Source: Aquitalea sp. LB_tupeE (GTDB lineage: Bacteria > Pseudomonadota > Gammaproteobacteria > Burkholderiales > Chromobacteriaceae). From it: 64,000 nucleotides of DNA. A program made the position numbers and the translations under genes. The notes under the pieces are model-generated. The model was given only the letters and a program-made list of their open reading frames with translations. It had not been told where the DNA came from and did no database searches. Shown here piece after piece: positions 33,354 through 42,665 of the stretch (position 1 is its first letter; the number at the start of each line of letters is the position of its first letter). Location of the stretch: contig NZ_JACAXB010000030.1 in NCBI RefSeq assembly GCF_013391415.1, positions 1 to 64,000 on the forward strand, in the 5' to 3' direction.

Positions 33354-35816
33354 ATGAACCAGTCGCCAACGCCTGATCTGCCCTCCTGGGACGAGCTGGA
33401 CCTGCCTGTGCTGGACGAAGTGGTGGATGAATCCGCCATTCCCGTCCTGGCGGAGGAAGTGCTGGATGTGCCGGATTTTGATTTCTCCAGCGAAATGGAT
33501 GCTGCACACAGTGCCCTGCCTTCCCCGGCAGAAGGTGTGGCGGAACTGGACATTCCCGAGCTGACACTGGAGGACCTGGAAGTCGCAGCGCCGCCTGTCA
33601 GTGACAGCCCGGCGCTGGATCTGTCCGGCCTGCCTTCGCTGGACCTGAACGAAGCGGCAGACGAGCTGGAGCTGGGGCAGGTATTGCATGGCACTGACCC
33701 GCTTTCTTTGGCTATTCCGCCTGGCGTTCAAGCATCCCCCAGGCCGGAAGCGCCCTTGATGGCAGTGGATGGCTTTGAGTTTGTGCTGGATGAAGCCATA
33801 CCGACATCTCTTGCTGACCTGCCCGATGCGCTGGCTGAGATTTCCCCTGCGCCGCCAACAGTGTCACCAGCGCCATCAGTCCATCACTCACCTGAGGCTG
33901 TCGCCGATCAGACGCTGCCTGTGGTGGAGGACGAACTGGAAATTCCCGCACTGACTGATGCGCTGGATGAGAATCTGCCTGTCCAGCCAGTAGCCACACC
34001 AACTCCATCTGCCGTGAGCGCGACCGAGGCGGTGTCTGTCCAGGCACTGCCCAAGGTCGAGGAAGAGCTGCAGATTCCCGATCTGTCAGACGACCTGGAT
34101 ATCGACTGGAACAGCATGGCGGAACAAGCGGCCCCGGTTGTGGCCGCTCCGCCTGACTTTGCCACTGCACCCAGCCAGCCAGCAGCCCCAGCAGAAGCAG
34201 CACCGCATGTGCAGGCTGTTGATGCGCAGCCGCCGGTGTCTGTGGATCAGCCCCCGGCCTTGCCTGCCGGTCTATCCATTTCCCTGGATAGCCTGCCCGC
34301 TGGCGTACTGGGTGGCGGTATCGGGCGGCTGGAGGAGGAAACCCCCTCAACCAGCGAGTTGCTGGCCCGGGCGCAGGCACTGGTGGATGCTGCTCCCACA
34401 TCGCTGGATGAGGTATTGCGCGCAGCAGAGCAGACCCTGGCTCAGCAGGATGCCCTGACCCCGCCTGCGCAGGCCGAAGCGATGCCTGAACCAAAGTCGT
34501 TTACCTCCCTGAGCGAAGCGGAACTGCTGGAAGCCATGGCAACCTTGCCCACCCGGCAGCCTGCCACGTTGATCGACCAGGATTGGCCGGGGCTGGGCGA
34601 TGATTCCATGGCCCACGATCTCAGCGCCGGTTTGCAGGACGAGGCCGATATCCATGCTGCTTCAGCCTTGCTGCAGGATGACAGTCTGGACAACCTCGCC
34701 CCGGTGGCCGCAGCGGTTCAATCGCCGGAAGTGACAGCCCAGCATCTACCGGTACTCGATGAGGAGGAAAGCTGGCCGGGTTTGGGCGATGTTGATCGCG
34801 ACAGTGAAACCGAGTTGCTCTTGTCAGATGAGCCTGACTCTGCATCACCGCCCGAACCCGAGCGTGATGCACAGTCCGAGCGGGCTGCCCCGGTAGTGCC
34901 GACGCAGGACCTTCCAGTACTGGATGAGGAAGAAAGCTGGCCGGGTTTGGGTGATGTCGATCGCGAGAGTGAAACCGAGCTTTGCTTGCCGAATGAGGCT
35001 GATGCCTTGCAGCCTGTAGCAGTCAGCGCGCCAGTGACGTCATCGCCAGTATTGCCAGTACTGAACGAGGAGGCTGACTTGCCACCCCCGGCGGCCAGCC
35101 AGCTGCAGTCTGCCCAAGCACCGGAGGTCACGCCTCCGGCTGCTGGCGTCAGCACTCCGGTACCAGGCCTGTTTGCCGAGTCGCCCTTTGCCAGCGAGCG
35201 CCAAGTCCTGCCGCAGCCGGCCAGTGTGGAGGCATTACCCGCCACCGCAGCACCGGAGGCCGAGCTGGAACTACCCGTGTTAACGGAGACCGAACCGGCT
35301 GATCAGGCCTTGGCCGAGCCCTTAGTCCCAGCCACGCCAGTCGAAGCGGACAGCCGTTCGGAGCCAGTGCCGCCTGCCACGCTGGAAACACTGACCGGGG
35401 CCAGTTTTGCTGCTGCCATGCCACAGACGGCAGTTGCTGGCAGCGGTGTAGCGCCGGAAACCGGCAAGTCGGTAGAGGTATTGAGCGTCGCCGCGGTGAC
35501 CACTGCTGCGGCAGCGGCTGCGCTGATGAACCCGGCGGCTCGCAAGGAAGAAACCGTGGCCGTGGTGGATGAGCGTGCCCTGGTGGATGCCATGTATGAG
35601 AAACTGCTGCCGCGCATGAAGGTGGAGCTGTCACTTTGGCTGCAAGATGCATTGGAATTGCAAGCCAAGAACATGCTGTCCGGCGTGATGCAGCAATTGA
35701 AGGAAGACTACGACATGTTGTTTGGTGAAACCCTGAAAGAAAGCCTGCGCCAAGCCATTCTGGCTCTCGGGCGTGAACAGCAGGGCAAGGCGGCACAGGA
35801 TAAGGAGCAGGACTGA
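33354..35816 (+). CDS. Large acidic, repeat-containing, probably disordered protein of unknown function
   Basis: An 820-residue protein rich in Pro, Ala, Glu, Asp and Leu with almost no long hydrophobic stretch. A 55-residue unit recurs head to tail, each beginning LPVLDEEESWPGLGDVDR (DNA near 34746 and 34911), and shorter variants of the LPVLDE and DWPGLGD motifs are scattered from the N terminus on. The last 100 residues differ: an alanine-rich link, then predicted helices (LVDAMYEKLLPRMKVELSL and later). This plan of a long acidic disordered arm plus a C-terminal helical module recalls the polar organiser PopZ, though I see no sequence match. Start is ATG 33354 or GTG 33348; the end overlaps the next gene by one base. 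Confidence 0.8.
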   Translation: MNQSPTPDLPSWDELDLPVLDEVVDESAIPVLAEEVLDVPDFDFSSEMDAAHSALPSPAEGVAELDIPELTLEDLEVAAPPVSDSPALDLSGLPSLDLNEAADELELGQVLHGTDPLSLAIPPGVQASPRPEAPLMAVDGFEFVLDEAIPTSLADLPDALAEISPAPPTVSPAPSVHHSPEAVADQTLPVVEDELEIPALTDALDENLPVQPVATPTPSAVSATEAVSVQALPKVEEELQIPDLSDDLDIDWNSMAEQAAPVVAAPPDFATAPSQPAAPAEAAPHVQAVDAQPPVSVDQPPALPAGLSISLDSLPAGVLGGGIGRLEEETPSTSELLARAQALVDAAPTSLDEVLRAAEQTLAQQDALTPPAQAEAMPEPKSFTSLSEAELLEAMATLPTRQPATLIDQDWPGLGDDSMAHDLSAGLQDEADIHAASALLQDDSLDNLAPVAAAVQSPEVTAQHLPVLDEEESWPGLGDVDRDSETELLLSDEPDSASPPEPERDAQSERAAPVVPTQDLPVLDEEESWPGLGDVDRESETELCLPNEADALQPVAVSAPVTSSPVLPVLNEEADLPPPAASQLQSAQAPEVTPPAAGVSTPVPGLFAESPFASERQVLPQPASVEALPATAAPEAELELPVLTETEPADQALAEPLVPATPVEADSRSEPVPPATLETLTGASFAAAMPQTAVAGSGVAPETGKSVEVLSVAAVTTAAAAAALMNPAARKEETVAVVDERALVDAMYEKLLPRMKVELSLWLQDALELQAKNMLSGVMQQLKEDYDMLFGETLKESLRQAILALGREQQGKAAQDKEQD

Positions 35817-36367
35817 TGGGACATCGGCTTTCACGTATTGTCACCCGTACCGGGGATGACGGCAGTACCGGCCTTGGTGATGGTAGCCGCGTAGCCAAGG
35901 ACAGCTTGCGAGTGCAAGCGCTGGGTGATGTGGATGAACTGAATTCGGTATTGGGTGTCTTGCTGGCCGAAAGCCTGCCAGCCGATGTGGTGGCGCGGCT
36001 GTCGACCGTGCAGCATGATCTGTTTGATCTGGGTTCGGAACTGGCGGTGCCGGGCTATGCGGCGCTCAAGCCGGAGCATGTGGCCATGCTGGAGGAGTGG
36101 GTGGCGCAGATGAATGCGGACCTGCCCATGCTCAAGGAGTTCATCCTGCCCGGTGGTTCGCGACCGGCAGGTCTTGCCCATCAGGCGCGTTCTGTCTGTC
36201 GGCGGGCCGAGCGCGCCGTGGTGGCGGCTGCGCGGGAAGGCGAAATTTCGCAGTCGGCACGCCAATACCTGAATCGCTTGTCTGATGCTCTGTTCATTCT
36301 GGCACGGCACCTCAACAAGGCGCTGGGTCAGTCCGATGTGCTGTGGCAGCCCAAGCGACATGGTTGA
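35816..36367 (+). CDS. PduO-type cob(I)alamin adenosyltransferase
   Basis: A 183-residue helical enzyme that transfers adenosine from ATP to cob(I)alamin to make coenzyme B12. Family motifs are clear: the ATP-binding N terminus (TRTGDDGSTGLGDG), LGDVDELNSVLG, and PGGSRPAGLAHQARSVCRRAER with the Arg residues of the active site. No B12-dependent enzyme is nearby. Its ATG shares a base with the stop of the disordered protein gene (TGATG), so expression of the two is coupled. Confidence 0.94.
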   Translation: MGHRLSRIVTRTGDDGSTGLGDGSRVAKDSLRVQALGDVDELNSVLGVLLAESLPADVVARLSTVQHDLFDLGSELAVPGYAALKPEHVAMLEEWVAQMNADLPMLKEFILPGGSRPAGLAHQARSVCRRAERAVVAAAREGEISQSARQYLNRLSDALFILARHLNKALGQSDVLWQPKRHG

Positions 36368-36398
36368 TCATCAACACTGACGAGTATCGCCAATTAAA

Positions 36399-36426
36399 TA
36401 AGCCGCTGGATTTCAGCGGCTTTTTT
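36399..36426 (+). terminator. Intrinsic terminator of the pepA-holC-adenosyltransferase operon
   Basis: AAGCCGCTG / CAGCGGCTT with a five-base loop followed by six T, 32 bases after the adenosyltransferase stop; convergent with the hydrolase gene. Confidence 0.87.
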
Positions 36427-36434
36427 GAACCTGT

Positions 36435-37268
36435 TCAGGCGGCGACGTGACTGTCTGTGCTGGCAAGCACTTCGGCAGGCAAGTCCTCCAGCCATTGCTG
36501 CAAACGCTCTGCCGTGCGCTCCCAGCGGGTGTCCAGCATCATCATGTGTCCCATGTGCGGCAGGATTTCCGCATTCACATCCAGCCGTTCGGCGGTGGCA
36601 ACGACATCCTGAGGGGAAATCAGCATGTCTTCTGCCGCGCCCAGCACCAGGGAGGGCAACGGCGGGATAGCCGCTATCCCCAAGGGGTTGACCAGGGTCA
36701 TGTCCATCACCGCTCGCTGGCTTTCCAGTTGACAGCGCTGTACCAGCAGGTTGGTCGTGCTGTCCGGCGCATCGGCGGAGAGTAGCAGGTCGCGCAATTC
36801 GCTTTGGGCCGGGTTGTAGCTGCCTTGCTGGTACAGGTTCAGGTTCAGCAGCAAACCGGGTGCCTGGGTCAAAAGACGCAGGCTGGAGCTGGCCAGACCG
36901 GTCGGCGGGACCGATGCCAGAAAAGCAGCAGCCGGCAGGCGATGACGGATCAGGTATTGCTGCAGCACGAAGCCGCCCATTGAATGCCCGATCACGATGG
37001 GCGTACGCTTGATGCGCTTGATGGCCGAGCCCAGATTGCGCACATAGTCGTCTATGCTGATGGCGGCCAGATACTGCCGCCCGTCGCTGTCACCATGTCC
37101 TTCCAGGCTGAGTGCCCAGCAGTCATAGCCCAGACGGGCAAACCATGGCAGGAAGGTTTCCTGCCAACACCATGCGGCACAGAATGCGCCGTGGACAAAC
37201 AAAAGGGGCGGCGCGTGGCGCGCCGTCCCTGTTGCTGCCTCATGAATCAGTTCGAGGCGTGGTTGCAT
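36435..37268 (-). CDS. Alpha/beta hydrolase
   Basis: A 277-residue alpha/beta hydrolase with oxyanion motif FVHGAFCAAW, nucleophile elbow GHSMGG, and a late MGHMMMLD segment supplying the catalytic His. It resembles lysophospholipase/esterase-type proteins; substrate unknown. The ATG at 37268 follows a GAGG at about 11 bases and lies 4 bases after the phoH-like stop; an upstream in-frame ATG (37292) would overlap that gene. Confidence 0.85.
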   Translation of the reverse strand: MQPRLELIHEAATGTARHAPPLLFVHGAFCAAWCWQETFLPWFARLGYDCWALSLEGHGDSDGRQYLAAISIDDYVRNLGSAIKRIKRTPIVIGHSMGGFVLQQYLIRHRLPAAAFLASVPPTGLASSSLRLLTQAPGLLLNLNLYQQGSYNPAQSELRDLLLSADAPDSTTNLLVQRCQLESQRAVMDMTLVNPLGIAAIPPLPSLVLGAAEDMLISPQDVVATAERLDVNAEILPHMGHMMMLDTRWERTAERLQQWLEDLPAEVLASTDSHVAA

Positions 37269-37272
37269 TGAA

Positions 37273-38676
37273 TCAGAGTACCTCTCCGGCATGGTCTGCC
37301 AGTCGTGAACGTTCCCCGCGTTGCAGGGTGATATGGCCGGAATGTTCCCAACCCTTGAAGCGGTCCACCACGTAGGTGAGGCCGGAACTGCCTTCTGTCA
37401 GGTAGGGCGTGTCGATTTGCGAAATATTGCCCAGACAGACTACCTTGGTTCCCGGGCCTGCACGAGTGATCAGTGTCTTCATCTGCTTGGGCGTCAGGTT
37501 TTGCGCCTCGTCGATGATCAGGTACTTGTTGAGGAAGGTACGGCCACGCATGAAGTTGAGCGACTTGACCTTGATGCGCGAGCGCACCAGGTCGCGGGTG
37601 GCGGCACGGCCCCAGTCACCGCCATCGTCATCGCTCTTGTTCAGCACGTCCAGGTTGTCTTCCAGCGCACCCATCCACGGGGCCATTTTTTCCTCTTCCG
37701 TGCCCGGCAAAAAGCCGATGTCTTCACCTACCGGCACGGTGACGCGGGTCATGATGATTTCCGAGTACAGCTTTTGCTCCAGCGTCATGGCGAGACCGGC
37801 GGCCAGGGTGAGCAGGGTTTTGCCGGTACCCGCCTGACCCAGCAGGGTGATGAAGTCCACCTCGGGGTCCATCAGCAGGTTCAGCGCGAAGTTCTGTTCG
37901 CGGTTGCGGGCGGTAATGCCCCACACATTGTTTTTGTGGTGGCTGTAATCCTTCAGGGTCTGGATGACCGCCGTTTTGCCTTCCACCTTCACCACACGTG
38001 CCTGCAAAGGCTGCGGGCCCTCCTGCCACAGCATCTGGTTGATGTGCAGATTGGGAACGTCCTGGCCTTTTACCTGGTAAAAGCTGCGGCCTTGTTCCTG
38101 CCAGGACTTCATGTCCTTGCCATTGCGCTCCCAGAAGGTTTCGTCAATTTCGCGGGTGCCGGTATACAGCAGGTCGGAATCCTGCAGCACCTTGTCGTTG
38201 AAGTAGTCTTCGGCATCCAGGCCCAGCGCACGGGCCTTGATGCGCATATTGATGTCCTTGGATACCAGGATGACCGAGCGCTCGGGGTAGAGCTCTTTAA
38301 GGGCCATCACGATGCCGAGGATCTGGTTGTCGGCCTTGCCAACAGGCAGGGAGGCGGGCAGCACGCTGTGAATGGCCTGGGTCTGCAGGATCAGCTTGCC
38401 GGTGGCAGCATCTCGACTGGCATTTTTCAGCGTGATGCCGGCTTCGATCTTGTTTTCACAACCGCTGACAATATCGTCCAGAAAGCGGCTGGTCTGGCGG
38501 GCATTGCGTGCCACTTCCGACATGCCGCTCTTGTGGGCGTCCAGCTCTTCCAGCGTGATGATGGGGATGAAAACATCATGCTCTTCGAAGCGGTACAAAC
38601 TGGTAGGGTCGTGCAGCAATACATTGGTGTCCAGAACGAACAGCTTGGTGGTTTTGCTTTTCTTACGGCTTACCAT
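37273..38676 (-). CDS. PIN domain plus PhoH ATPase protein (YlaK type)
   Basis: A 467-residue fusion. The N-terminal PIN nuclease domain (about 10-150) has FVLDTNVLLHDP and later acidic residues (ILVSKDINMRIKA). The C-terminal PhoH domain (about 230-455) has Walker A GQAGTGKT and the Walker B-like YLIIDEAQNLTP. PhoH2 proteins are RNA helicase/RNases; an RNA-processing role is likely. Length and layout are normal for the family. Confidence 0.93.
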   Translation of the reverse strand: MVSRKKSKTTKLFVLDTNVLLHDPTSLYRFEEHDVFIPIITLEELDAHKSGMSEVARNARQTSRFLDDIVSGCENKIEAGITLKNASRDAATGKLILQTQAIHSVLPASLPVGKADNQILGIVMALKELYPERSVILVSKDINMRIKARALGLDAEDYFNDKVLQDSDLLYTGTREIDETFWERNGKDMKSWQEQGRSFYQVKGQDVPNLHINQMLWQEGPQPLQARVVKVEGKTAVIQTLKDYSHHKNNVWGITARNREQNFALNLLMDPEVDFITLLGQAGTGKTLLTLAAGLAMTLEQKLYSEIIMTRVTVPVGEDIGFLPGTEEEKMAPWMGALEDNLDVLNKSDDDGGDWGRAATRDLVRSRIKVKSLNFMRGRTFLNKYLIIDEAQNLTPKQMKTLITRAGPGTKVVCLGNISQIDTPYLTEGSSGLTYVVDRFKGWEHSGHITLQRGERSRLADHAGEVL

Positions 38677-38700
38677 GATGGACCCCTTGGCGATGCAGAA

Positions 38701-38718
38701 CCCGGTCGGCAGACCGGG
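38701..38718. terminator. Hairpin between bcp and the phoH-like gene
   Basis: CCCGGTC-GGCA-GACCGGG is a perfect 7-bp hairpin but lacks a T tract on either side. It may be a weak or factor-assisted terminator. Confidence 0.3.
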
Positions 38719-38726
38719 ACACTGCG

Positions 38727-39179
38727 TTAGAGAGTGTTTACAAAGGCAAGAACTTCAGCAGCATGACCAGGCACTTTCACTTTGCGCCATTCGCGTACGA
38801 TCACGCCAGCGGCATCAATCACAAAGGTGCTGCGCTCGATGCCTCTTACCTGTTTGCCGTACATGTTTTTCATTTTGATGACATCAAACAGTGTACAAAC
38901 GGTTTCCTCCGTGTCGGATAGCAATTCAAACGGCAATTCCAGCTTGGCCTTGAAGTTTTCATGCGATTTGATGCTGTCACGCGAGATGCCGACAATGCTG
39001 ACCCCAGCGGCGGCAAACTGTGCGTGCAGGTCGCGGAAATCCATGGTTTCGTTGGTGCAGCCTGGCGTGTTGTCCTTGGGGTAGAAGTAGATCACCAGCG
39101 GCTTGGGCGCAGCGGAAAGAGAGAAAGTAGTGCCGGCGGTGCCGGGCAGGGTGAAGTCGGGGCAGGGTGTGCCTGACAT
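38727..39179 (-). CDS. bcp: Thioredoxin-dependent peroxiredoxin (Bcp/PrxQ)
   Basis: A 150-residue peroxiredoxin with the peroxidatic site YFYPKDNTPGCTNE. The second Cys found five residues later in E. coli Bcp is absent (the position reads Met-Asp), so this is the atypical or 1-Cys form; another Cys (VCTLFD) could act as resolving residue. The ATG at 39179 has AGGAG 6 bases upstream. Thioredoxin reductase is encoded nearby on the same strand. Confidence 0.93.
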   Translation of the reverse strand: MSGTPCPDFTLPGTAGTTFSLSAAPKPLVIYFYPKDNTPGCTNETMDFRDLHAQFAAAGVSIVGISRDSIKSHENFKAKLELPFELLSDTEETVCTLFDVIKMKNMYGKQVRGIERSTFVIDAAGVIVREWRKVKVPGHAAEVLAFVNTL

Positions 39180-39261
39180 GCAAGACTCCTGACGGTGATG
39201 GTGGGTGGGAATGCAACCGCCTTGCTTTGAGCTTAGCGGAAATTTCTGACTGTTGTCATCC

Positions 39262-39894
39262 TTATTCTGAACCGCTTTCCGGCTGATGACCACGTCGTAT
39301 CAGCACCAGCAGCGCACCTTCCCCTCCCATGTTTTCGTTGGCCTGACAGAAGGCCAGTACTTCCGGATGGTGGCTCAGCCAGGTGCGCACCAGCTTTTTC
39401 AGTACCGGCTGGCCATTGGAGCCAAAGCCTTTGCCGTGGATGATGCGCAAGCAGGGCCCGCGGTGTCGTGCACGGTGTAAAAACAGAGCCAGAGCATCCT
39501 GCGCCTGATAACGGTCCATGCCGTGCAGATCCAGCTGGCAGGCAACCGGCCAGTGGCCATTGCGCAAACGCTTGAGCGTCTGGCAGGGCATGCCGGGTCG
39601 GGCATACTGAACCAGACTGTCCTGCGGATCGAACAGGCCTGTCATGTGGCGCAACATGTCCATTTCGGCCTGGTGTGACAGGGCGTGCTGACCGTGGCGA
39701 TGACGCGGGTGAGGGCTGGGTTTCTTGTGCTGAGGGATATGACGCGGCTGGCATTTCAGCGGCTTGACGTCGCTGAACAGCTGTTTGAAATCAGGTTCGG
39801 GTGGCGGAGCAGGGACAGACACAGCCCCGGCAGGGGTGTCACGCAGACGCCCCTGCCGGCGGATTTCCTTCAATGTATCCTTGAAGGCCTTCAA
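39262..39894 (-). CDS. Smr-domain protein
   Basis: A 210-residue protein with a C-terminal Smr domain (LDLHGMDRYQAQDAL and IIHGKGFGSNGQPVLK), related to SmrA/SmrB. SmrB-type nucleases cleave mRNA at collided ribosomes; other Smr proteins nick DNA. The DLHG and HGKG motifs are intact. The N-terminal about 110 residues are Pro, His and Gln rich and probably flexible. It lies 4 bases after trxB. Confidence 0.92.
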   Translation of the reverse strand: MKAFKDTLKEIRRQGRLRDTPAGAVSVPAPPPEPDFKQLFSDVKPLKCQPRHIPQHKKPSPHPRHRHGQHALSHQAEMDMLRHMTGLFDPQDSLVQYARPGMPCQTLKRLRNGHWPVACQLDLHGMDRYQAQDALALFLHRARHRGPCLRIIHGKGFGSNGQPVLKKLVRTWLSHHPEVLAFCQANENMGGEGALLVLIRRGHQPESGSE

Positions 39895-39898
39895 GATA

Positions 39899-40867
<969 letters not shown>

Positions 40868-40970
40868 TTAGGTCGTTGAACAGTCATTTTAGCAGCTTTG
40901 CCATGACAGAATGGCGCATGCGGTCTAAACTGGACTTGTTAAATCGTGTAATGAGTGCGGAGGTGGGGGC

Positions 40971-41162
40971 ATGGACGGAATAAGTCAAGTAAGCGGACAG
41001 AATGTTTCATCGGCTACTCAGGTGTTCGCCCTGAAAAAATCGCTGCAGGCAGAAGGCCAGTCGGTACTGTCGCTAGTGCAGGGTGCCAGCGATACCGGTA
41101 CACAAATCAGCCAGGCATCGAATCCGGCCCATCTGGGACAAAGCATTGATGTACGGGCCTGA
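40971..41162 (+). CDS. YjfB-family putative motility protein
   Basis: A 63-residue protein matching the small YjfB family (VFALKKSLQAEGQ in the middle, NPAHLGQSIDVRA at the end). Members are found with flagellar genes, but their role is unknown. GGAGG lies 7 bases before the ATG. A weak sigma-28-like element (TAAACTGG, ten bases, TCGTGTAA; 40926-40951) precedes it, which would fit motility control. Confidence 0.85.
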   Translation: MDGISQVSGQNVSSATQVFALKKSLQAEGQSVLSLVQGASDTGTQISQASNPAHLGQSIDVRA

Positions 41163-41176
41163 GCAGGGCAGATTGG

Positions 41177-41200
41177 AAAAGCGGCGCTGGCCGCTTTTTT
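41177..41200 (+). terminator. Intrinsic terminator after the YjfB gene
   Basis: AAAAGCGGC / GCCGCTTTT with a four-base loop and additional T, 14 bases after the stop. Confidence 0.87.
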
Positions 41201-41252
41201 TACGCCTGTAAGAAATGCACGGTCATGACGACCAATTGGCAGGAGGTGGCAG

Positions 41253-41897
41253 ATGAATCCTGGAAAAAATCTTGCCCTGCTGTTGTGCGTGTTGCTCTTG
41301 CCAGTCCTGGCTGTAGCACAGAAGTCTGCCTTGCCCGGCTGGTCCAGCTATCAGGCTGGCGATTATGCAGTCGCTTTTGCCATGTTCAAGGCGGGAGCCG
41401 AGCGAGGCGACAGGGTGGCACAATATGATCTGGCGATGCTGTACTGGCGTGGCGAGGGCGTGCCGCGCAACCGCGAGCTGGCCTTGAAGTGGTTGCAAAA
41501 GGCGGTCGACGCACATCTGTCATCAGCCCAGTTTGTGTTGGGGCAGGTGTATGAAAGTGGCGACGGCCTGCCACGTGATTTGCAGCAGGCCACCCGCCTG
41601 TTTGAGGCAGCCGCCCGGCAAGGGCACCGTGATGCGCAGGTAAGTGTAGCCACGCAGTATTACCTGGGCCGAGGTGCGCCACAGGACTATGCCCAAGCTG
41701 CGCACTGGTATCGGGCGGCGGCAGAGCAGGGCGATGTGGGGGCGCAGTATTTGCTGGCCAGCCAGTATGAACATGGGCTGGGGCTGAAGGAAGACTGGCG
41801 AGAGGCCGTGCGCTGGTATGCGCTTGCCGGCAAGCAGGGGGATCAGGCTGGTTTGTTGAAAGCCAGGGCGTTGGCCGCACAGCATGGCGTCAGATAA
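41253..41897 (+). CDS. Secreted Sel1-repeat protein
   Basis: A 214-residue protein with a signal peptide (NPGKNLALLLCVLLLPVLAVA) followed by four Sel1-like repeats (for example AQYDLAMLYWRGEGVPRN and AQYLLASQYEHGLGLKED). SLR proteins are TPR-like scaffolds for protein interaction, often in the periplasm. AGGAGGTGGCAG precedes the ATG. It is monocistronic between two terminators. Confidence 0.9.
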   Translation: MNPGKNLALLLCVLLLPVLAVAQKSALPGWSSYQAGDYAVAFAMFKAGAERGDRVAQYDLAMLYWRGEGVPRNRELALKWLQKAVDAHLSSAQFVLGQVYESGDGLPRDLQQATRLFEAAARQGHRDAQVSVATQYYLGRGAPQDYAQAAHWYRAAAEQGDVGAQYLLASQYEHGLGLKEDWREAVRWYALAGKQGDQAGLLKARALAAQHGVR

Positions 41898-41908
41898 GCT
41901 GTCAGAAG

Positions 41909-41950
41909 CAAAAAAAGAGTACAAGAGGTGGACCCTTGTACTCTTTTTTG
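41909..41950. terminator. Bidirectional intrinsic terminator
   Basis: A 15-bp stem (AAAAAGAGTACAAG pairing with CTTGTACTCTTTTT) with A and T tracts on either side lies between the convergent Sel1 and Ser-rich genes. Confidence 0.88.
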
Positions 41951-41973
41951 GATGAATTTCAATGGCGGCCAGC

Positions 41974-42570
41974 TCAGGCTTGTTCGCTGACTCTACGGCT
42001 GCTTGCCTGAGTAGAGCTCTCCAGCAGGGACTGATTGTTCTGATACTGCGCTACGGCAATCTGGCCGCTGTTCTTCTGATTTTCCAATGTCTGCTGGGCC
42101 TGGTTGCGAACCGAGGCAGACTGACGGCTGGTCACGCTATTGCTGTCGTCGCGGTCGTTATCGTTGCTGCGACTGCTGCTGGCCGTGGTTTGGCGACCAC
42201 GGCTGCTGGTGGCTGCGGTCGAGGTGCTGTTGGCGGTGCTGTCCGATTCGCTGCTGGCCCGGCTGGCATTCACGGTACGCGTGCTGTCTGTACTGACGCT
42301 GGCGGCCTGGCTGGATGTCAGCTGGCTGGCCAGTGCCTGTTCAATCTGGAAGCGATTCTGGCTTTGCCGCGAGGGTGTGCTGCTAACAGCTTGCTGGCTG
42401 CTACCACTGGCTTGCAGCTGTTGTGTGGTGATTTCGTTACGGATGGACGCCGAGCTGCTGGTGTCTTCCGTAGCCTGGCTGGTGCTGGCTGCGCGGCTGT
42501 TGCGGCTCTGCTGCAACAGGCTGGCCGTGGTGCTGGCACTGCTGCTTTGCAGGCGAGAGATGCTGTCCAT
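41974..42570 (-). CDS. Ser/Thr/Gln-rich low-complexity protein 1
   Basis: A 198-residue protein of which a large share is Ser, with Thr, Gln, Ala and Asn, and no Cys. No signal peptide, membrane helix or known domain is visible. AGGAG 7 bases before the ATG, a clear stop and flanking terminator support a real gene. The long Ser-rich stretches (SSESDSTANSTSTAATSS and similar) suggest disorder. Another Ser-rich protein lies at 56422-57150; the two may be related in function. Confidence 0.75.
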   Translation of the reverse strand: MDSISRLQSSSASTTASLLQQSRNSRAASTSQATEDTSSSASIRNEITTQQLQASGSSQQAVSSTPSRQSQNRFQIEQALASQLTSSQAASVSTDSTRTVNASRASSESDSTANSTSTAATSSRGRQTTASSSRSNDNDRDDSNSVTSRQSASVRNQAQQTLENQKNSGQIAVAQYQNNQSLLESSTQASSRRVSEQA

Positions 42571-42665
42571 GGCGCAACTCCTGTTTAGTAGGCTAACTCT
42601 GTGATTTTAGAACAATTTGTCCAGAGTTTGCTGATAAATCACCAGGCCGGGCTGGAAGTGTGGGA

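Noticed and set aside
37321-38730. Open frame of about 469 codons on the plus strand opposite the PhoH-like gene
   Set aside because: Pure antisense shadow of a gene with clear PIN and PhoH motifs.
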